Assembly: GCA_028716365.1 (NCBI GenBank)
Contig: JAQUPZ010000005.1
Span: 124,001-188,000, forward strand
From: Kiritimatiellia bacterium
GTDB taxonomy: Bacteria; Verrucomicrobiota; Kiritimatiellia; UBA8416; YA12-FULL-48-11
Length of the DNA stretch: 64,000 nucleotides
Reading direction: 5' to 3'
Shown here in pieces: positions 29,448 to 38,620 of this stretch. The translations under genes and the position numbers were made by a program. The notes under the pieces were generated by a model, which saw only the letters and a list, made by a program, of their open reading frames with translations, did not search any database and had not been told where the DNA came from. The stretch's first letter is position 1. Each line of letters opens with the position of its first letter.

Positions 29448-30557
29448 TTATCGCGCAGGCTCGAGGAATTCACGATTAAGACAGGTAAAGGTAATAAACC
29501 GATAGTTTCCACGTTCCCACAACACGCCCGCCGATTTATTCTTGAGAATGGTCAAATCGGAATAGGCGGCCGGTTCGCCTGAAATCAGCCGTTCATTGGT
29601 AAAAGTCTGACCTTCATCATAGCTTGTGCGAACCACCAGTTTATTGCGCCCCGGCCCCAGAGGCCCAGTCCAGAGAATCCGGTCACGGTCATCACCGGCA
29701 GACTTTAACGTGTAACGTTCTATTGCACAACACACTGGCGTTACTGGTTGTCCGGCCCTGGGCACAGACCAGGTGCAGCCACCGTCACTGCTGACGGTCA
29801 TCCAGCGGTGCGGACCTTTATGCTGGCGAATATCAAAGAGGATTTGTCCATCGGACAATTCAACCAGTTGATCTTCATCGCCAACCTCGTTTCCGGGCAT
29901 TTGCGTCCCGCGCTGCCAGGTACGCCCATGGTCCTCGCTGAACATCGCGAATGTTCCCCACGGTGCAAATCGCCACATCGGAACAATCAACCGGCCCTTG
30001 CGATCCTGGATTGCTCCACCCGGGCCCGGCACACTGATTCGCCACTGGGCATCTGCCATATCCCGCGCGACTTTAGTCTGGTCGACCGGTTCCGACCAAT
30101 TCACACCGTTATCATCGCTGTAGCGGGCCAAATTTGCCACATCATCGGTACCCGGCCGGGCTTTGTCAGTGCTCCTTTCCGGCTTACAGCGAAGATAGAA
30201 AACCCAGACACGACCGTTCTGGCGGTCGACCACCGTGGCAGGGTTGGCAGACGACCAGTATTCCCCGGAATGTTCAATGACTTTCATCGCCGACCAGGTG
30301 ATACCGCCGTCGGTACTTCGTTTGAGTACAAGGTCGATTTCCTGTCCTTTGCCGCCGGGATCACTCATATTGTGTTTTCTTGCCTCGGCAAAAGCCAGGA
30401 TCGAGCCATCCGGAGTTGTCTCAATGGCAGGAATACGATACCCGGTATAGCCATCCCTCCCTGAAACAAATACATCAACATGTTTCAGCAGAGCCTCGCC
30501 CGAGGCTGTAGCAACCATCATGAAAACCAATAGCAGGACATTCCATATTCTCTTCAT
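29448..30557 (-). CDS. Exported sialidase (exo-alpha-sialidase/neuraminidase, BNR-repeat family)
   Basis: 369 residues from ATG 30557, which has AAGGAGG about 5 nt upstream; the open frame runs further 5' without such a site. It has a signal peptide (LVFMMVATASGEA). The sialidase RIP motif is at residues 41-43 (GYRIPAI), and Asp-boxes appear as STDGGITW, SDDNGVNW, SEDHGRTW, SSDGGCTW and a weaker SYDEGQTF. These define a six-bladed propeller. It likely releases terminal sialic acids or a related sugar from host or algal glycans; some members of the fold act on other sugars. Together with the GalNAc-type GH123-like gene it hints at mucin-type glycan use. Confidence 0.8.
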   Translation of the reverse strand: MKRIWNVLLLVFMMVATASGEALLKHVDVFVSGRDGYTGYRIPAIETTPDGSILAFAEARKHNMSDPGGKGQEIDLVLKRSTDGGITWSAMKVIEHSGEYWSSANPATVVDRQNGRVWVFYLRCKPERSTDKARPGTDDVANLARYSDDNGVNWSEPVDQTKVARDMADAQWRISVPGPGGAIQDRKGRLIVPMWRFAPWGTFAMFSEDHGRTWQRGTQMPGNEVGDEDQLVELSDGQILFDIRQHKGPHRWMTVSSDGGCTWSVPRAGQPVTPVCCAIERYTLKSAGDDRDRILWTGPLGPGRNKLVVRTSYDEGQTFTNERLISGEPAAYSDLTILKNKSAGVLWERGNYRFITFTCLNREFLEPAR

Positions 30558-30795
30558 GGCCACCTCCTTGATATCAATCTGTTCACACGGTTTCCACCGC
30601 ACAAATCTGAGTTCACTCATTACTGTAAACATTGAAATAATAAATATGCCAACTGTCAGGGTTGAACACCAGATAAAGGCAGGAACGCCGCCATGAATAC
30701 CGCCCGCAACCGGCACATCATACCATTAACCTGGAAAGTCTCAGGGCCCCATTCCAGTATTCCTGCGTTACCATGCAGAAAACAAAAACTTCAGT

Positions 30796-31536
30796 TCACT
30801 TTCCCGTGGCCGCCCATTGGGTAGTGGTAACTATGACTTTCTGAACACCGGTAGATTCGAATGCTTTCTTGTCGTGTCCAAAAGTATGACACGCAACCCG
30901 GCCTTTACCATAGTCCAGGGTCCAGACCATGGGCTCCGTCTTTTTACTCCAGGCGGAATCGGCTGTAACCAGAACGTTGATTTTCTCCTCACCCAGAAGT
31001 TTAGCATAAAGTTCATCGGAGGTCTTAAAATCTTCCAGCCCCTTTGTAATAGGATGGTCCTTGACTATAACTTTGCATTCAAATTCACCGCCCGGTCCAT
31101 GACCGCTTTTGCCCATCTGCCAATACCGGCCACACATTTTGCCCCAGTCTTCCCATTTCTGGAACGAAGCACTGGCCAGGTGGGTAACCACCAGCCCTTT
31201 CCCATCCTTCACGAAATTCAGGAAATTTGCCTTTGCATCATCACTGAGTTCGACTTTCTTGCTGTTATATAACATGAAGTAAATGACATCGTACTTGGCC
31301 AGTTCATCCTTGGAATTGAGAACCGTCAGCCCTTCAACAACAGTCGTGTCAAATTTGCCGGCTTTATCGAGTATGTCTTTTGTGCAAGGGGTTGTTTCCC
31401 TCCAATTATGGGCTTTAACATCGTCGCCGGATATCACCAGTACCTTACATTTCGCGGTTTCGGCCGCATTTACGGAGTTGACTGTACAGAAGATGCCCAA
31501 TGAAATTGCCGCCAGAATCAGACTTGTCTTTCGCAT
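30796..31536 (-). CDS. Exported ThuA-like protein, short form
   Basis: 246 residues from ATG 31536 (AAAGGG about 7 nt upstream; a second ATG at 31542 is possible). The signal peptide ends VNSVNAAE. A single ThuA/glutamine-amidotransferase-like domain fills the rest: KVLVISGDDVKAHNW, YDVIYFMLYNSKKVELSDDAK, DGKGLVVTHLASASF, MCGRYWQMGKSGHGPG, HPITKGLEDF, GRVACHTFGHDKKAF. It is about half the length of the ThuA protein at 8.7 kb because it lacks that protein's N-terminal beta region. The function is not established. Confidence 0.8.
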   Translation of the reverse strand: MRKTSLILAAISLGIFCTVNSVNAAETAKCKVLVISGDDVKAHNWRETTPCTKDILDKAGKFDTTVVEGLTVLNSKDELAKYDVIYFMLYNSKKVELSDDAKANFLNFVKDGKGLVVTHLASASFQKWEDWGKMCGRYWQMGKSGHGPGGEFECKVIVKDHPITKGLEDFKTSDELYAKLLGEEKINVLVTADSAWSKKTEPMVWTLDYGKGRVACHTFGHDKKAFESTGVQKVIVTTTQWAATGK

Positions 31537-31636
31537 AACCATGCCCTTTCGTATTAGATGTTATTAGAAGCAGAGAAATAATCTCTCAGACGCGACAGTG
31601 AAGGTCAATATGTTTTATTATCAACCTTCTCCGAAA

Positions 31637-33217
31637 TCACAACTTTTTTAAGATGTCTGCTACTTTATTTTCAAACAACTGCTGCCATTCAGGTGCCAGG
31701 ATACAGTCGCTGTCTTCCTGAGCTCCCCCCACATTCGCGAGTTGTTCGACTGTCGGCGTATAGTAGATATACCCGTTGGAATAAGCCGCGACAAAAGTCT
31801 GTTCATGGGGAGATCTTTTCTTGATGTTCATCCCGATCTGTACAGACAATTCACCGGGAAAAGTAACCAGTACAAAATCCCCGACCCTCAGGCCCAAAAC
31901 TTCAACATCGATCGTTTTCTTTCCGGCAGCGACATTCTGCGCCTGATGTTTCTTCAGCAGAGCGAGGTTTGTTTGTAATCTCGTCAGTTCCTCCATAACA
32001 TAAATGTTCTTGAGATACTGCGCCATATTTTTCCTGTTTTCAGCATCAAGCTTCTGCAAGTCGTCTTTCCCGACCATCTTGTCGCGCAGATACCGGTGGG
32101 AGTAATAAGACGGAAACTCGCTGGATAAATTGTATTTCACAGCCAGGGACATGAATGTTTTCAAGTTGAGGCTTGTTCCTCTCAGAGAGTGAAGCAACTG
32201 TACCAGCTCCGTTTCCTTTGCAGAAATGATCTTCTCAAGATCTGCCCTCGGCAGTGCAAGAGTCTCATTCATGACCGTTAGCGGCGCATTCTCATTGCTC
32301 CTGATCTTTCTCAGTGCCTTCAAAGTGCTCAGACCAAGCATATTTCCCAGCGGCTCGGCATCCCGGGGATTGTTCACATCCTTGTACAAGGCCGGATTGA
32401 TGTCTCCGGCACATCCCTGAAGAAACAGAGCTATAGCGCCTTCGTTCAGATTGTCTTCAATGACCCGGGAAGCGAAGCCTGTGATATCCGCGGTGTTACT
32501 GCCGCTCGGGACTCCAATGATCGGATGACACGCAAAATTGTAGACAACTGCCAGGGTCTGCCCATCCTTTCGATCCAGACGCAGAATACCGATTTCCGGA
32601 TCGACTGGCCCGACACCTGCCACCTCTTCATCGGGAGGCAATGAGTATGCATGCCTGACATCCGCTTCCTTGCCGTTTTTCAACTTAAGCCGGCGATTTT
32701 CCATTATCCGGTCCTCATATCCAACACCGGCACCAACATTGACCGGAACCATCTTCTGAAACGCTTCTTTCACAGCCTGCACGGTCCGCTGTTCAACATC
32801 TTTGCAGACCACTCCATGACAATGGCTGGCATTGACCAGTACATACGCCTGCTTGATATTCAAATCCTTTTCGAGTTGCGCACGTATATTGGGAAGGTAA
32901 TCGTTCTTGATGGCGCCGATCTCGGCAATTGCGACTGCATCCACGGTAATAATGACGGCAGTCGTCTTATCATCGCTTAGCACAAGGGCCTTCACCCATA
33001 AACCATCATTACGGGTTGTCCTTTCAGGATTGGTGATATCGACCTTTGCAACGCCTGCCCGTAACGGCGCGGCACCGGCCACCTTCGTCAAAGAGGACCC
33101 GATCAACGCAAACAGTATCAAAAACAGCTGCAGTCGTATAACACGGCTCGTGCATGAATAAAGAAACCGATTGGACCGCAAACGACCAGACCGATACAAC
33201 GAACGTATTATGCTCAT
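31637..33217 (-). CDS. Neutral/alkaline ceramidase-like exported hydrolase
   Basis: 526 residues. A long N-terminal basic segment precedes a hydrophobic signal (LFLILFALIGSSLTKVAGA). The mature protein follows the neutral ceramidase N-domain pattern: RAGVAKVDITNPE, VNASHCHGVV, AVVYNFACHPIIG and LFLQGCAGDINPAL, the His-rich zinc-site regions. The immunoglobulin-like C-terminal domain of classical ceramidases is not evident, so it belongs to the shorter bacterial relatives, whose substrates include non-sphingolipid amides. AAGGAGA lies upstream of ATG 33217. It is 53 bp downstream of the VWA gene and might be read through from that operon. Confidence 0.7.
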   Translation of the reverse strand: MSIIRSLYRSGRLRSNRFLYSCTSRVIRLQLFLILFALIGSSLTKVAGAAPLRAGVAKVDITNPERTTRNDGLWVKALVLSDDKTTAVIITVDAVAIAEIGAIKNDYLPNIRAQLEKDLNIKQAYVLVNASHCHGVVCKDVEQRTVQAVKEAFQKMVPVNVGAGVGYEDRIMENRRLKLKNGKEADVRHAYSLPPDEEVAGVGPVDPEIGILRLDRKDGQTLAVVYNFACHPIIGVPSGSNTADITGFASRVIEDNLNEGAIALFLQGCAGDINPALYKDVNNPRDAEPLGNMLGLSTLKALRKIRSNENAPLTVMNETLALPRADLEKIISAKETELVQLLHSLRGTSLNLKTFMSLAVKYNLSSEFPSYYSHRYLRDKMVGKDDLQKLDAENRKNMAQYLKNIYVMEELTRLQTNLALLKKHQAQNVAAGKKTIDVEVLGLRVGDFVLVTFPGELSVQIGMNIKKRSPHEQTFVAAYSNGYIYYTPTVEQLANVGGAQEDSDCILAPEWQQLFENKVADILKKL

Positions 33218-33270
33218 AAGATAATATTCTCCTTCAGGATGTTATTTCCAAGAATCAGAGCAGAATAATG

Positions 33271-35097
33271 CTATTTCAACTGGCGCCTGTAAGGCACCCT
33301 TATACCGTATTCACGGGCGGTATTATGAATGGTATCCATGATTGCAATATCCTGTTTCCGGGCATTCTGACCGATAAGATGATAAATCTTCTGCTTGGCC
33401 CACATCTCCATGATCTCACGTTCTCCCTTTTTGACATTCTTCTCGAGATCAAGATCAAACACCATGTCGCACTTCACGTCACCAGCCTTGCCAACGGCCT
33501 GAAAAACAACATTCTTTGTTCCCCTCGGATACCTTCCATATAAAACCAGCGCCCGGTCGAGATACAGGTTACTGGCAAGGACCGGATAAACCTCGTTTGG
33601 ACAGTCGGCCGGGAAATGAAAGTCCGTATCCGCAAGCACCGGTCTGCTTATTTCGCGCATCAATTTCTGGAGGACATCCGGAATATCCCAACGGCCCGAA
33701 GTAACGACAAGCGAGTCACCCCTGTTACAATAACCCAGCAAATCAAGCAGGTACTTGTTTGCCGTCTGCAAAGTCCCCATTGGGAACATCGACAGGGCAC
33801 CGTTGTTGAGCTTGCTGAACTCACCTATAATATCACTACTTGCAACCATACCGGCTGTCGGTATGCCATCAGTTACAAGCAATGCCACAACCGGACGACC
33901 AGGCGTTCGCTTCACATTCATCTGTTCGCTGATTGCCGTGAAAATATCCGTATTGCCTTCAGACTTCATCTCCTGAACAAACTTCCTGGCCTTGTCAATA
34001 TTTTCCTGTTTTGCTTCGGCCCAGTCCGGGAAACAATTCATTGAACGTTCCCTGAACATCACTATGTTAAACCGGTCTGCCGGCCCGATCTCAGCGAGAC
34101 AACGGATGAGACCATCACGGCAGAAATGCAGTCTTTGCTCGGCCATGCTGTTTGAACAGTCCTGTATCAACAGTATGTCCTTGGGAATAATGGGAAGGAC
34201 TTCGGCGCCCGCCCTCTTGATCTCGACCTTCATATAACCGTACTTCCAATCCGTCAAACTCGTATAAATTGTGACCTCGGCAATGAGTAGTTTTTCTATG
34301 GGTTTGACTGGTGTGATTTTGGCAGGTTCCTCGGAAAACAGTTTACTTGCCGGTCCCTTACCCGGCACATCCACCTTCAAGCCCCCTTCAACTTTACCGC
34401 CACCCATACCAGGACCGCCGCCCATACCACGGCCACCGCCGGAAATGCCACGCAGTAAATCATCAAGCCACAGATTATCTCCTGTTGACGGCTCGCCCAG
34501 ACTTCCGGTTCCCTTGCCTATCAAATCCCTGTCAATCTCGGCAACAACATCAACCGCGTTGCGTATCCGTTCAATTTTCGGAATGTTCTTCCTCGGAAGC
34601 CTGCTGACTTCGTCGGCAACCACACGCTTTTCGATCTGGACAATTTCCTGCCGCGGCTGCCACGCACTCCTTACAGGTGTTGGTCCAGGTGCAGCAATTG
34701 TACGGACCTCACCAACCATGCGGTTTTCAGTAATCGGCACAGGTTCTGTCATTACTTCCCTTGGTGCCTGGGCAAGATTTTCCGCTCCCTTGGCAATGCT
34801 GGATCCCACCGCCGCGCTGACTGCATCTCCACCGGCGCCACCGCCGCTACCCCGTGTATTCACAGGAACAGGTCTTACAACTCTTTCTTCGTGCCTGACA
34901 TCGTCAAGTTTCATTGGGGGCAGTTTCGGAGTACGTGCCATCTGTTCAATAACAGCCGGCAGCTGAAACGTCATATTCGCGAGACAAAGAAAAAGTATAA
35001 TATGAATTGCAACCGACAGGAAGCTCGCGATTACTCCAACTTTGACACGTCGCTTACGCTGGCCTTCCGGTTCTATATCCATGTCGAATTCTCTCAT
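33271..35097 (-). CDS. VWA-domain protein with TonB-type N-terminal anchor
   Basis: 608 residues. A basic N-terminus leads to one membrane helix (about 20-44) that carries LSVAIHII: Ser28 and His32 have the Ser-x3-His spacing of the TonB helix, which engages ExbB/ExbD. A long Gly- and Pro-rich linker follows (about 60-260, including GGGRGMGGGPGMGGG). Residues about 305-480 are a von Willebrand A domain with MIDAS DCSNS (Asp313, Ser315, Ser317). A C-terminal region of about 120 residues ends VPYRRQLK. There is no TonB C-terminal domain. It is the last gene of an exbB-exbD-TPR operon, so it is likely an inner-membrane-anchored, energy-coupled periplasmic adhesion or scaffold protein. Confidence 0.8.
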   Translation of the reverse strand: MREFDMDIEPEGQRKRRVKVGVIASFLSVAIHIILFLCLANMTFQLPAVIEQMARTPKLPPMKLDDVRHEERVVRPVPVNTRGSGGGAGGDAVSAAVGSSIAKGAENLAQAPREVMTEPVPITENRMVGEVRTIAAPGPTPVRSAWQPRQEIVQIEKRVVADEVSRLPRKNIPKIERIRNAVDVVAEIDRDLIGKGTGSLGEPSTGDNLWLDDLLRGISGGGRGMGGGPGMGGGKVEGGLKVDVPGKGPASKLFSEEPAKITPVKPIEKLLIAEVTIYTSLTDWKYGYMKVEIKRAGAEVLPIIPKDILLIQDCSNSMAEQRLHFCRDGLIRCLAEIGPADRFNIVMFRERSMNCFPDWAEAKQENIDKARKFVQEMKSEGNTDIFTAISEQMNVKRTPGRPVVALLVTDGIPTAGMVASSDIIGEFSKLNNGALSMFPMGTLQTANKYLLDLLGYCNRGDSLVVTSGRWDIPDVLQKLMREISRPVLADTDFHFPADCPNEVYPVLASNLYLDRALVLYGRYPRGTKNVVFQAVGKAGDVKCDMVFDLDLEKNVKKGEREIMEMWAKQKIYHLIGQNARKQDIAIMDTIHNTAREYGIRVPYRRQLK

Positions 35098-35107
35098 TGC
35101 TTCTCCT

Positions 35108-37426
35108 TTACCGGAGTTTAGCTATCTCTGGCTTTTTTGCCCAGGCACTGTCAGGGTACCTTTCCAAAAGTTCCTTAACCGCTTTACTGCTTTCATCCTT
35201 CTTGCCGATCTTCACATAAGCATCTGCTGCCTCAAAAAGGCATTCGGAAACAAGTTCCGCGTCATTATACAGAACCGCCACGCTCATGAAATACCGCGCC
35301 GCATTATCCAGATCGCTACGGGCCTTCGCAGACCTGCCAAGCCCTGCATAGGCGCGCGCCCGTACACCGAGCATGCTTTCGTCCGAGGCGAGCCTGGCGG
35401 CCCTCTCATAATTTTTTGCCGATTCTTCAAAGTTTTTCCCCCTGAAAGTTATGTCGCCCAGCCTTACCGCTGCCTCCGCGGCAAAACCGGTTGTTACCTT
35501 CACTTCCAGGGCTTTCTTGAACGCATTCTCGGCGGCCTTCATATCACCTTCGGCGTAATGCGTACGGCCTACAAGACACCAGCCGGTCTGCTGCCATTCC
35601 GGTTCGCTGTTGCGGAAGAGAAGTATCTGCGCCGCAGCGACCGACTCCGCATACTTCTTCCGGTCAAACATGTATTCCGAAAGCCACCGCACAAGCTCGG
35701 ACGGGATCTTGTCCCTTATGGGCGAAGCCACCAGCGATTGCAGAAGCGTCGCGGACTCATCAAATTTGCCGGTTTTCTGGAGCACTGCCGCCAGCGTAAA
35801 CTGCGCCTCCCTTTCCAGTTCCTTGGCCGGGGATTTCTTCAGCGACTGGCGGAATTCTTCTTCCGCATCCTGCCATTTTTTCTGGTCGCTCAGGAACATA
35901 CCCTGCCAGTAATGCGCGTCCGAAGCAAATTTTGTCTTTGGGAATTTCTTTAAAAGCTCGCGGAACGACTCCAGCGCCTCCTTGTCCTTCCGCATGCGTG
36001 TCTCGAGAATGGCCCTCTGGTATAGCGCTTCCTCAACAAGCGGATCGTTCGGATATTTCTGAACCAGGGTTGTCCAGTCCCGCAAAGCCTCCGCATTCAT
36101 TTTCACCTTTACAAGACAGAACGCAGAAGCGTAAAGAGCTTGAGGCGCAAGTTTCGTCTGGGGAAAATTCCCGGCAACAGTTGCATAGTGACGCGCAGCT
36201 TCCTGGTATTCACCTTTTGTCTGCAGATGATGTGCCAGCTTGTACGCGGCATCAGCCGCCATATCGCTCGCGGGGAATTCCTTGACAATAAGACGATAGT
36301 ACTGGATGGCGCTGTCGAACTCTTTAAGGACCGAAAAAGACTCGGCCAGCAACCAGTAAATGTCCTTTTTCATTTCCGGTACAGTCTGCAGTTTTTCTGC
36401 TTCGCGTATGGCATTCAGGCACTTGCCCATTTTGTAAAAGGTGAGCGCCGTTTCGTAGCGGGCGGCATTTTCAAAATTACTGTTCGGATGCTGGGTCAGG
36501 ATCTGGGAATAACTTCTTACTGCATCTTCATTTTTTGTAAGCTGTCTTTCACAGTTGGCTTTGAGATAAAGCCATTCAACTTTCTCGCCAGGCAGGTTGC
36601 CCTTTAACCCGTCTTCTGCTATTCGAAGCGCATCGGCATACAAACCGGCATTATGCTCCGCCCACGCCGCCTGTATCCTTCCTTCGACAGACCTGGGATC
36701 AGACGGATACTCTGCTATCAGCTTGCGATAGGCTTCCGCGCTTTTTTCATAGGCCTTGTGCCTGAAATGAAGTTCTGCAATCTGGAAAAGGGCTTCGGCC
36801 CCCATCCGCGGCGAGGCAGGCTTGGCGGCAACCGAAGAATAAAACTGGAGCGCATCCTTTTCCTTCGCCGGGTCCTTGCCGTAAATTTCGCCAAGCTTGA
36901 GCAGAGCCAGATTGTAGAACTCGGACTTGGGATACAGGCTCTTTAACTGTTCAAGGGTTTTGATGGCATCATTTGTCTTGCCCGCCGTGAAAAGCAGTTC
37001 ACCAAGGTGGTACATTCCGGCCGATGTCACTTCCGGGGGCGGATTCTCTTTAATGACCCCCCTGAAAAGCTCCATTGCCATATCGGTTTTGCCCATCGAG
37101 GCGAAAAGTTCCGCACGTTTAAACCCGGCTTTGAACCGGTATTCACTTGCAGAATTCTTGAAGACAAAATCGTACTCTTTCTCTGCAGCCTCGCTTTTGC
37201 CCAGGCTGCGATTACATTCACCAAGCCTGAAGTGAACAACATCCAGCTTTTTACTTACCGGGAAATTTTTGAGAAATGCCTCGTACTCCTTTAAAGCAAG
37301 CTCGTGCATTCCCCTCGAGTAAAGACCGTCTGCAAACTGCAAACGCTCTTCCTCATCGAGCGCCCCTGCAACGGGGCAGAACACGAGCAACAGAGAAGCC
37401 GCGAGACATGCCAGACGTCTGATCAT
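35108..37426 (-). CDS. Exported TPR-repeat protein (YbgF/BamD-like)
   Basis: 772 residues: a signal peptide (LACLAASLLLVFCPVAG) and then tetratricopeptide repeats along almost the full length, for example FADGLYSRGMHELALKEYEAF, AEKEYDFVFKNS, YPKSEFYNLALLKLGEIY, YPSDPRSVEGRIQAAWAEH, FPASDMAADAAYKLAHHL and FPKTKFASDAHYWQGMFL. The 'FP/YPxS' spacing is typical of the YbgF/CpoB and BamD class that acts in the periplasm. It overlaps exbD by 4 nt (ATGA) and precedes the VWA gene by 10 bp, so it is translationally coupled in the ExbBD operon and probably scaffolds the VWA protein or peptidoglycan enzymes. Confidence 0.85.
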   Translation of the reverse strand: MIRRLACLAASLLLVFCPVAGALDEEERLQFADGLYSRGMHELALKEYEAFLKNFPVSKKLDVVHFRLGECNRSLGKSEAAEKEYDFVFKNSASEYRFKAGFKRAELFASMGKTDMAMELFRGVIKENPPPEVTSAGMYHLGELLFTAGKTNDAIKTLEQLKSLYPKSEFYNLALLKLGEIYGKDPAKEKDALQFYSSVAAKPASPRMGAEALFQIAELHFRHKAYEKSAEAYRKLIAEYPSDPRSVEGRIQAAWAEHNAGLYADALRIAEDGLKGNLPGEKVEWLYLKANCERQLTKNEDAVRSYSQILTQHPNSNFENAARYETALTFYKMGKCLNAIREAEKLQTVPEMKKDIYWLLAESFSVLKEFDSAIQYYRLIVKEFPASDMAADAAYKLAHHLQTKGEYQEAARHYATVAGNFPQTKLAPQALYASAFCLVKVKMNAEALRDWTTLVQKYPNDPLVEEALYQRAILETRMRKDKEALESFRELLKKFPKTKFASDAHYWQGMFLSDQKKWQDAEEEFRQSLKKSPAKELEREAQFTLAAVLQKTGKFDESATLLQSLVASPIRDKIPSELVRWLSEYMFDRKKYAESVAAAQILLFRNSEPEWQQTGWCLVGRTHYAEGDMKAAENAFKKALEVKVTTGFAAEAAVRLGDITFRGKNFEESAKNYERAARLASDESMLGVRARAYAGLGRSAKARSDLDNAARYFMSVAVLYNDAELVSECLFEAADAYVKIGKKDESSKAVKELLERYPDSAWAKKPEIAKLR

Positions 37427-37851
37427 TTCGATGCTTTTTCCTCAGCTGCGGTTGTTGCAAATGAGATACTCCAGATGTCCACCGAACGGCACAGGTCTAT
37501 CACCTTGATCACCGACTCGTAGGAAGTCTTGTTGTCCGCGCGGATCAGCACAGGCTGACCCGGAAAGTATTTGACGACCCGGCCGAGCAGAGCCACCAGC
37601 CGCTCATTGTCCACCACCTGTTTGTTAACAACAACCGACCCGTCTTTCATGATGTTGATTATGATTTCTCCCGGCAGCCGCTGGGGAATGTTCCCTGTCT
37701 GCGCCGTCGGGAGCTTGATATCAATCTCCTGTTCCCACTGCGAATAAACCTGGCTTACGAGGAAGAAACACAGCAGCAGGAAGAGAATGTCTATCATCGG
37801 CACCACCTGGAAGCCGACTGGATCTGGTTTGTACTTGGTTTTGAAATTCAT
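37423..37851 (-). CDS. exbD: ExbD/TolR-family biopolymer transport protein
   Basis: 142 residues. It has a short cytoplasmic N-terminus (FKTKYKPDPVGFQVVP), one membrane helix with the conserved Asp (PMIDILFLLLCFFLVSQ) and a periplasmic TolR-like domain (GEIIINIMKDGSVVVNKQVVDNERL, VLIRADNKTSYESVIKVIDLCR). The Asp in MID carries protons in ExbB-ExbD stators. It overlaps exbB upstream and the TPR gene downstream by ATGA junctions, indicating tight co-translation. The operon's VWA protein replaces a normal TonB. Confidence 0.9.
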   Translation of the reverse strand: MNFKTKYKPDPVGFQVVPMIDILFLLLCFFLVSQVYSQWEQEIDIKLPTAQTGNIPQRLPGEIIINIMKDGSVVVNKQVVDNERLVALLGRVVKYFPGQPVLIRADNKTSYESVIKVIDLCRSVDIWSISFATTAAEEKASK

Positions 37852-38609
37852 ATTTTATTATTCCTCAACTTCAACAGGCTCGTCATTACTTCTGTTGATG
37901 CAACTTCCAGTTGGGAAACCAGCTTGGATGCCCTGCCCCTGAAATAGGCATAGAACATCATCGCAGGGATACCCACAATCAAACCGCCGGCGGTATTGAT
38001 CAGGGCTTCCGAGACACCGGCAGCCAGCAGCATCGGCTTGGCTTTGGCAAGGTCGAAGGCCACCACGTTGAACGCGTGCACCATTCCGAACACCGTACCA
38101 AGCAGTCCGATCATCGGGGAAATGACGCCCACATCAAGCAGGTATTGAGTCTGGGACTGTATTGCCGAAGCCTGGCGGCTCCCCTCTCCCTCTATAACAT
38201 CTTTCAGGAGATTGGGATCAACCGGAGAATTTGCCTCGACAAAATCCAGCGCAACAAGCGTCACATCCGCCAACGCAGACGGACGGTAGTTGCAGGTTGT
38301 ACGTACATCCTGCAGGGAACCGGTCCTGATTTTATCTATAACATCCCTGCGTAATGCAGCCGGGGCGATCTGGTCCTTTCGTAGAGTATAAAACAGGTAA
38401 ATAATCATCGCGAGACCAATAACAGAGGCCAGAGCGAGCACAATCAGCATCGGTCCACCTCTATCAACAAGCTCACGGATGGTCACACCCTTTGAAACTA
38501 CTGCCACTTCGGTCGAAGCATCAGCAGCCATAACAACAGGCATACAGGCCAACACCCCCACTGCCGCAATCATTCCCAGCACAAACAAACTACGACGACT
38601 TGTGATCAT
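37848..38609 (-). CDS. exbB: ExbB/TolQ/MotA-family proton channel protein
   Basis: 253 residues. The first 25 residues look like a signal peptide or extra helix (VLGMIAAVGVLACMPVVMAA), followed by three membrane helices: MLIVLALASVIGLAMIIYLFY, then after a long cytoplasmic loop LLDVGVISPMIGLLGTVFGMVHAF and ALINTAGGLIVGIPAMMFYAYF. The LGTVFGM and NTAGGLIVGIPA segments are the conserved pore helices of the family. AGGAGG lies just upstream of ATG 38609, and argH ends only 11 bp before, so argH may be co-transcribed. It forms the stator with ExbD. Confidence 0.9.
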   Translation of the reverse strand: MITSRRSLFVLGMIAAVGVLACMPVVMAADASTEVAVVSKGVTIRELVDRGGPMLIVLALASVIGLAMIIYLFYTLRKDQIAPAALRRDVIDKIRTGSLQDVRTTCNYRPSALADVTLVALDFVEANSPVDPNLLKDVIEGEGSRQASAIQSQTQYLLDVGVISPMIGLLGTVFGMVHAFNVVAFDLAKAKPMLLAAGVSEALINTAGGLIVGIPAMMFYAYFRGRASKLVSQLEVASTEVMTSLLKLRNNKI

Positions 38610-38620
38610 TTTACCTCCTG

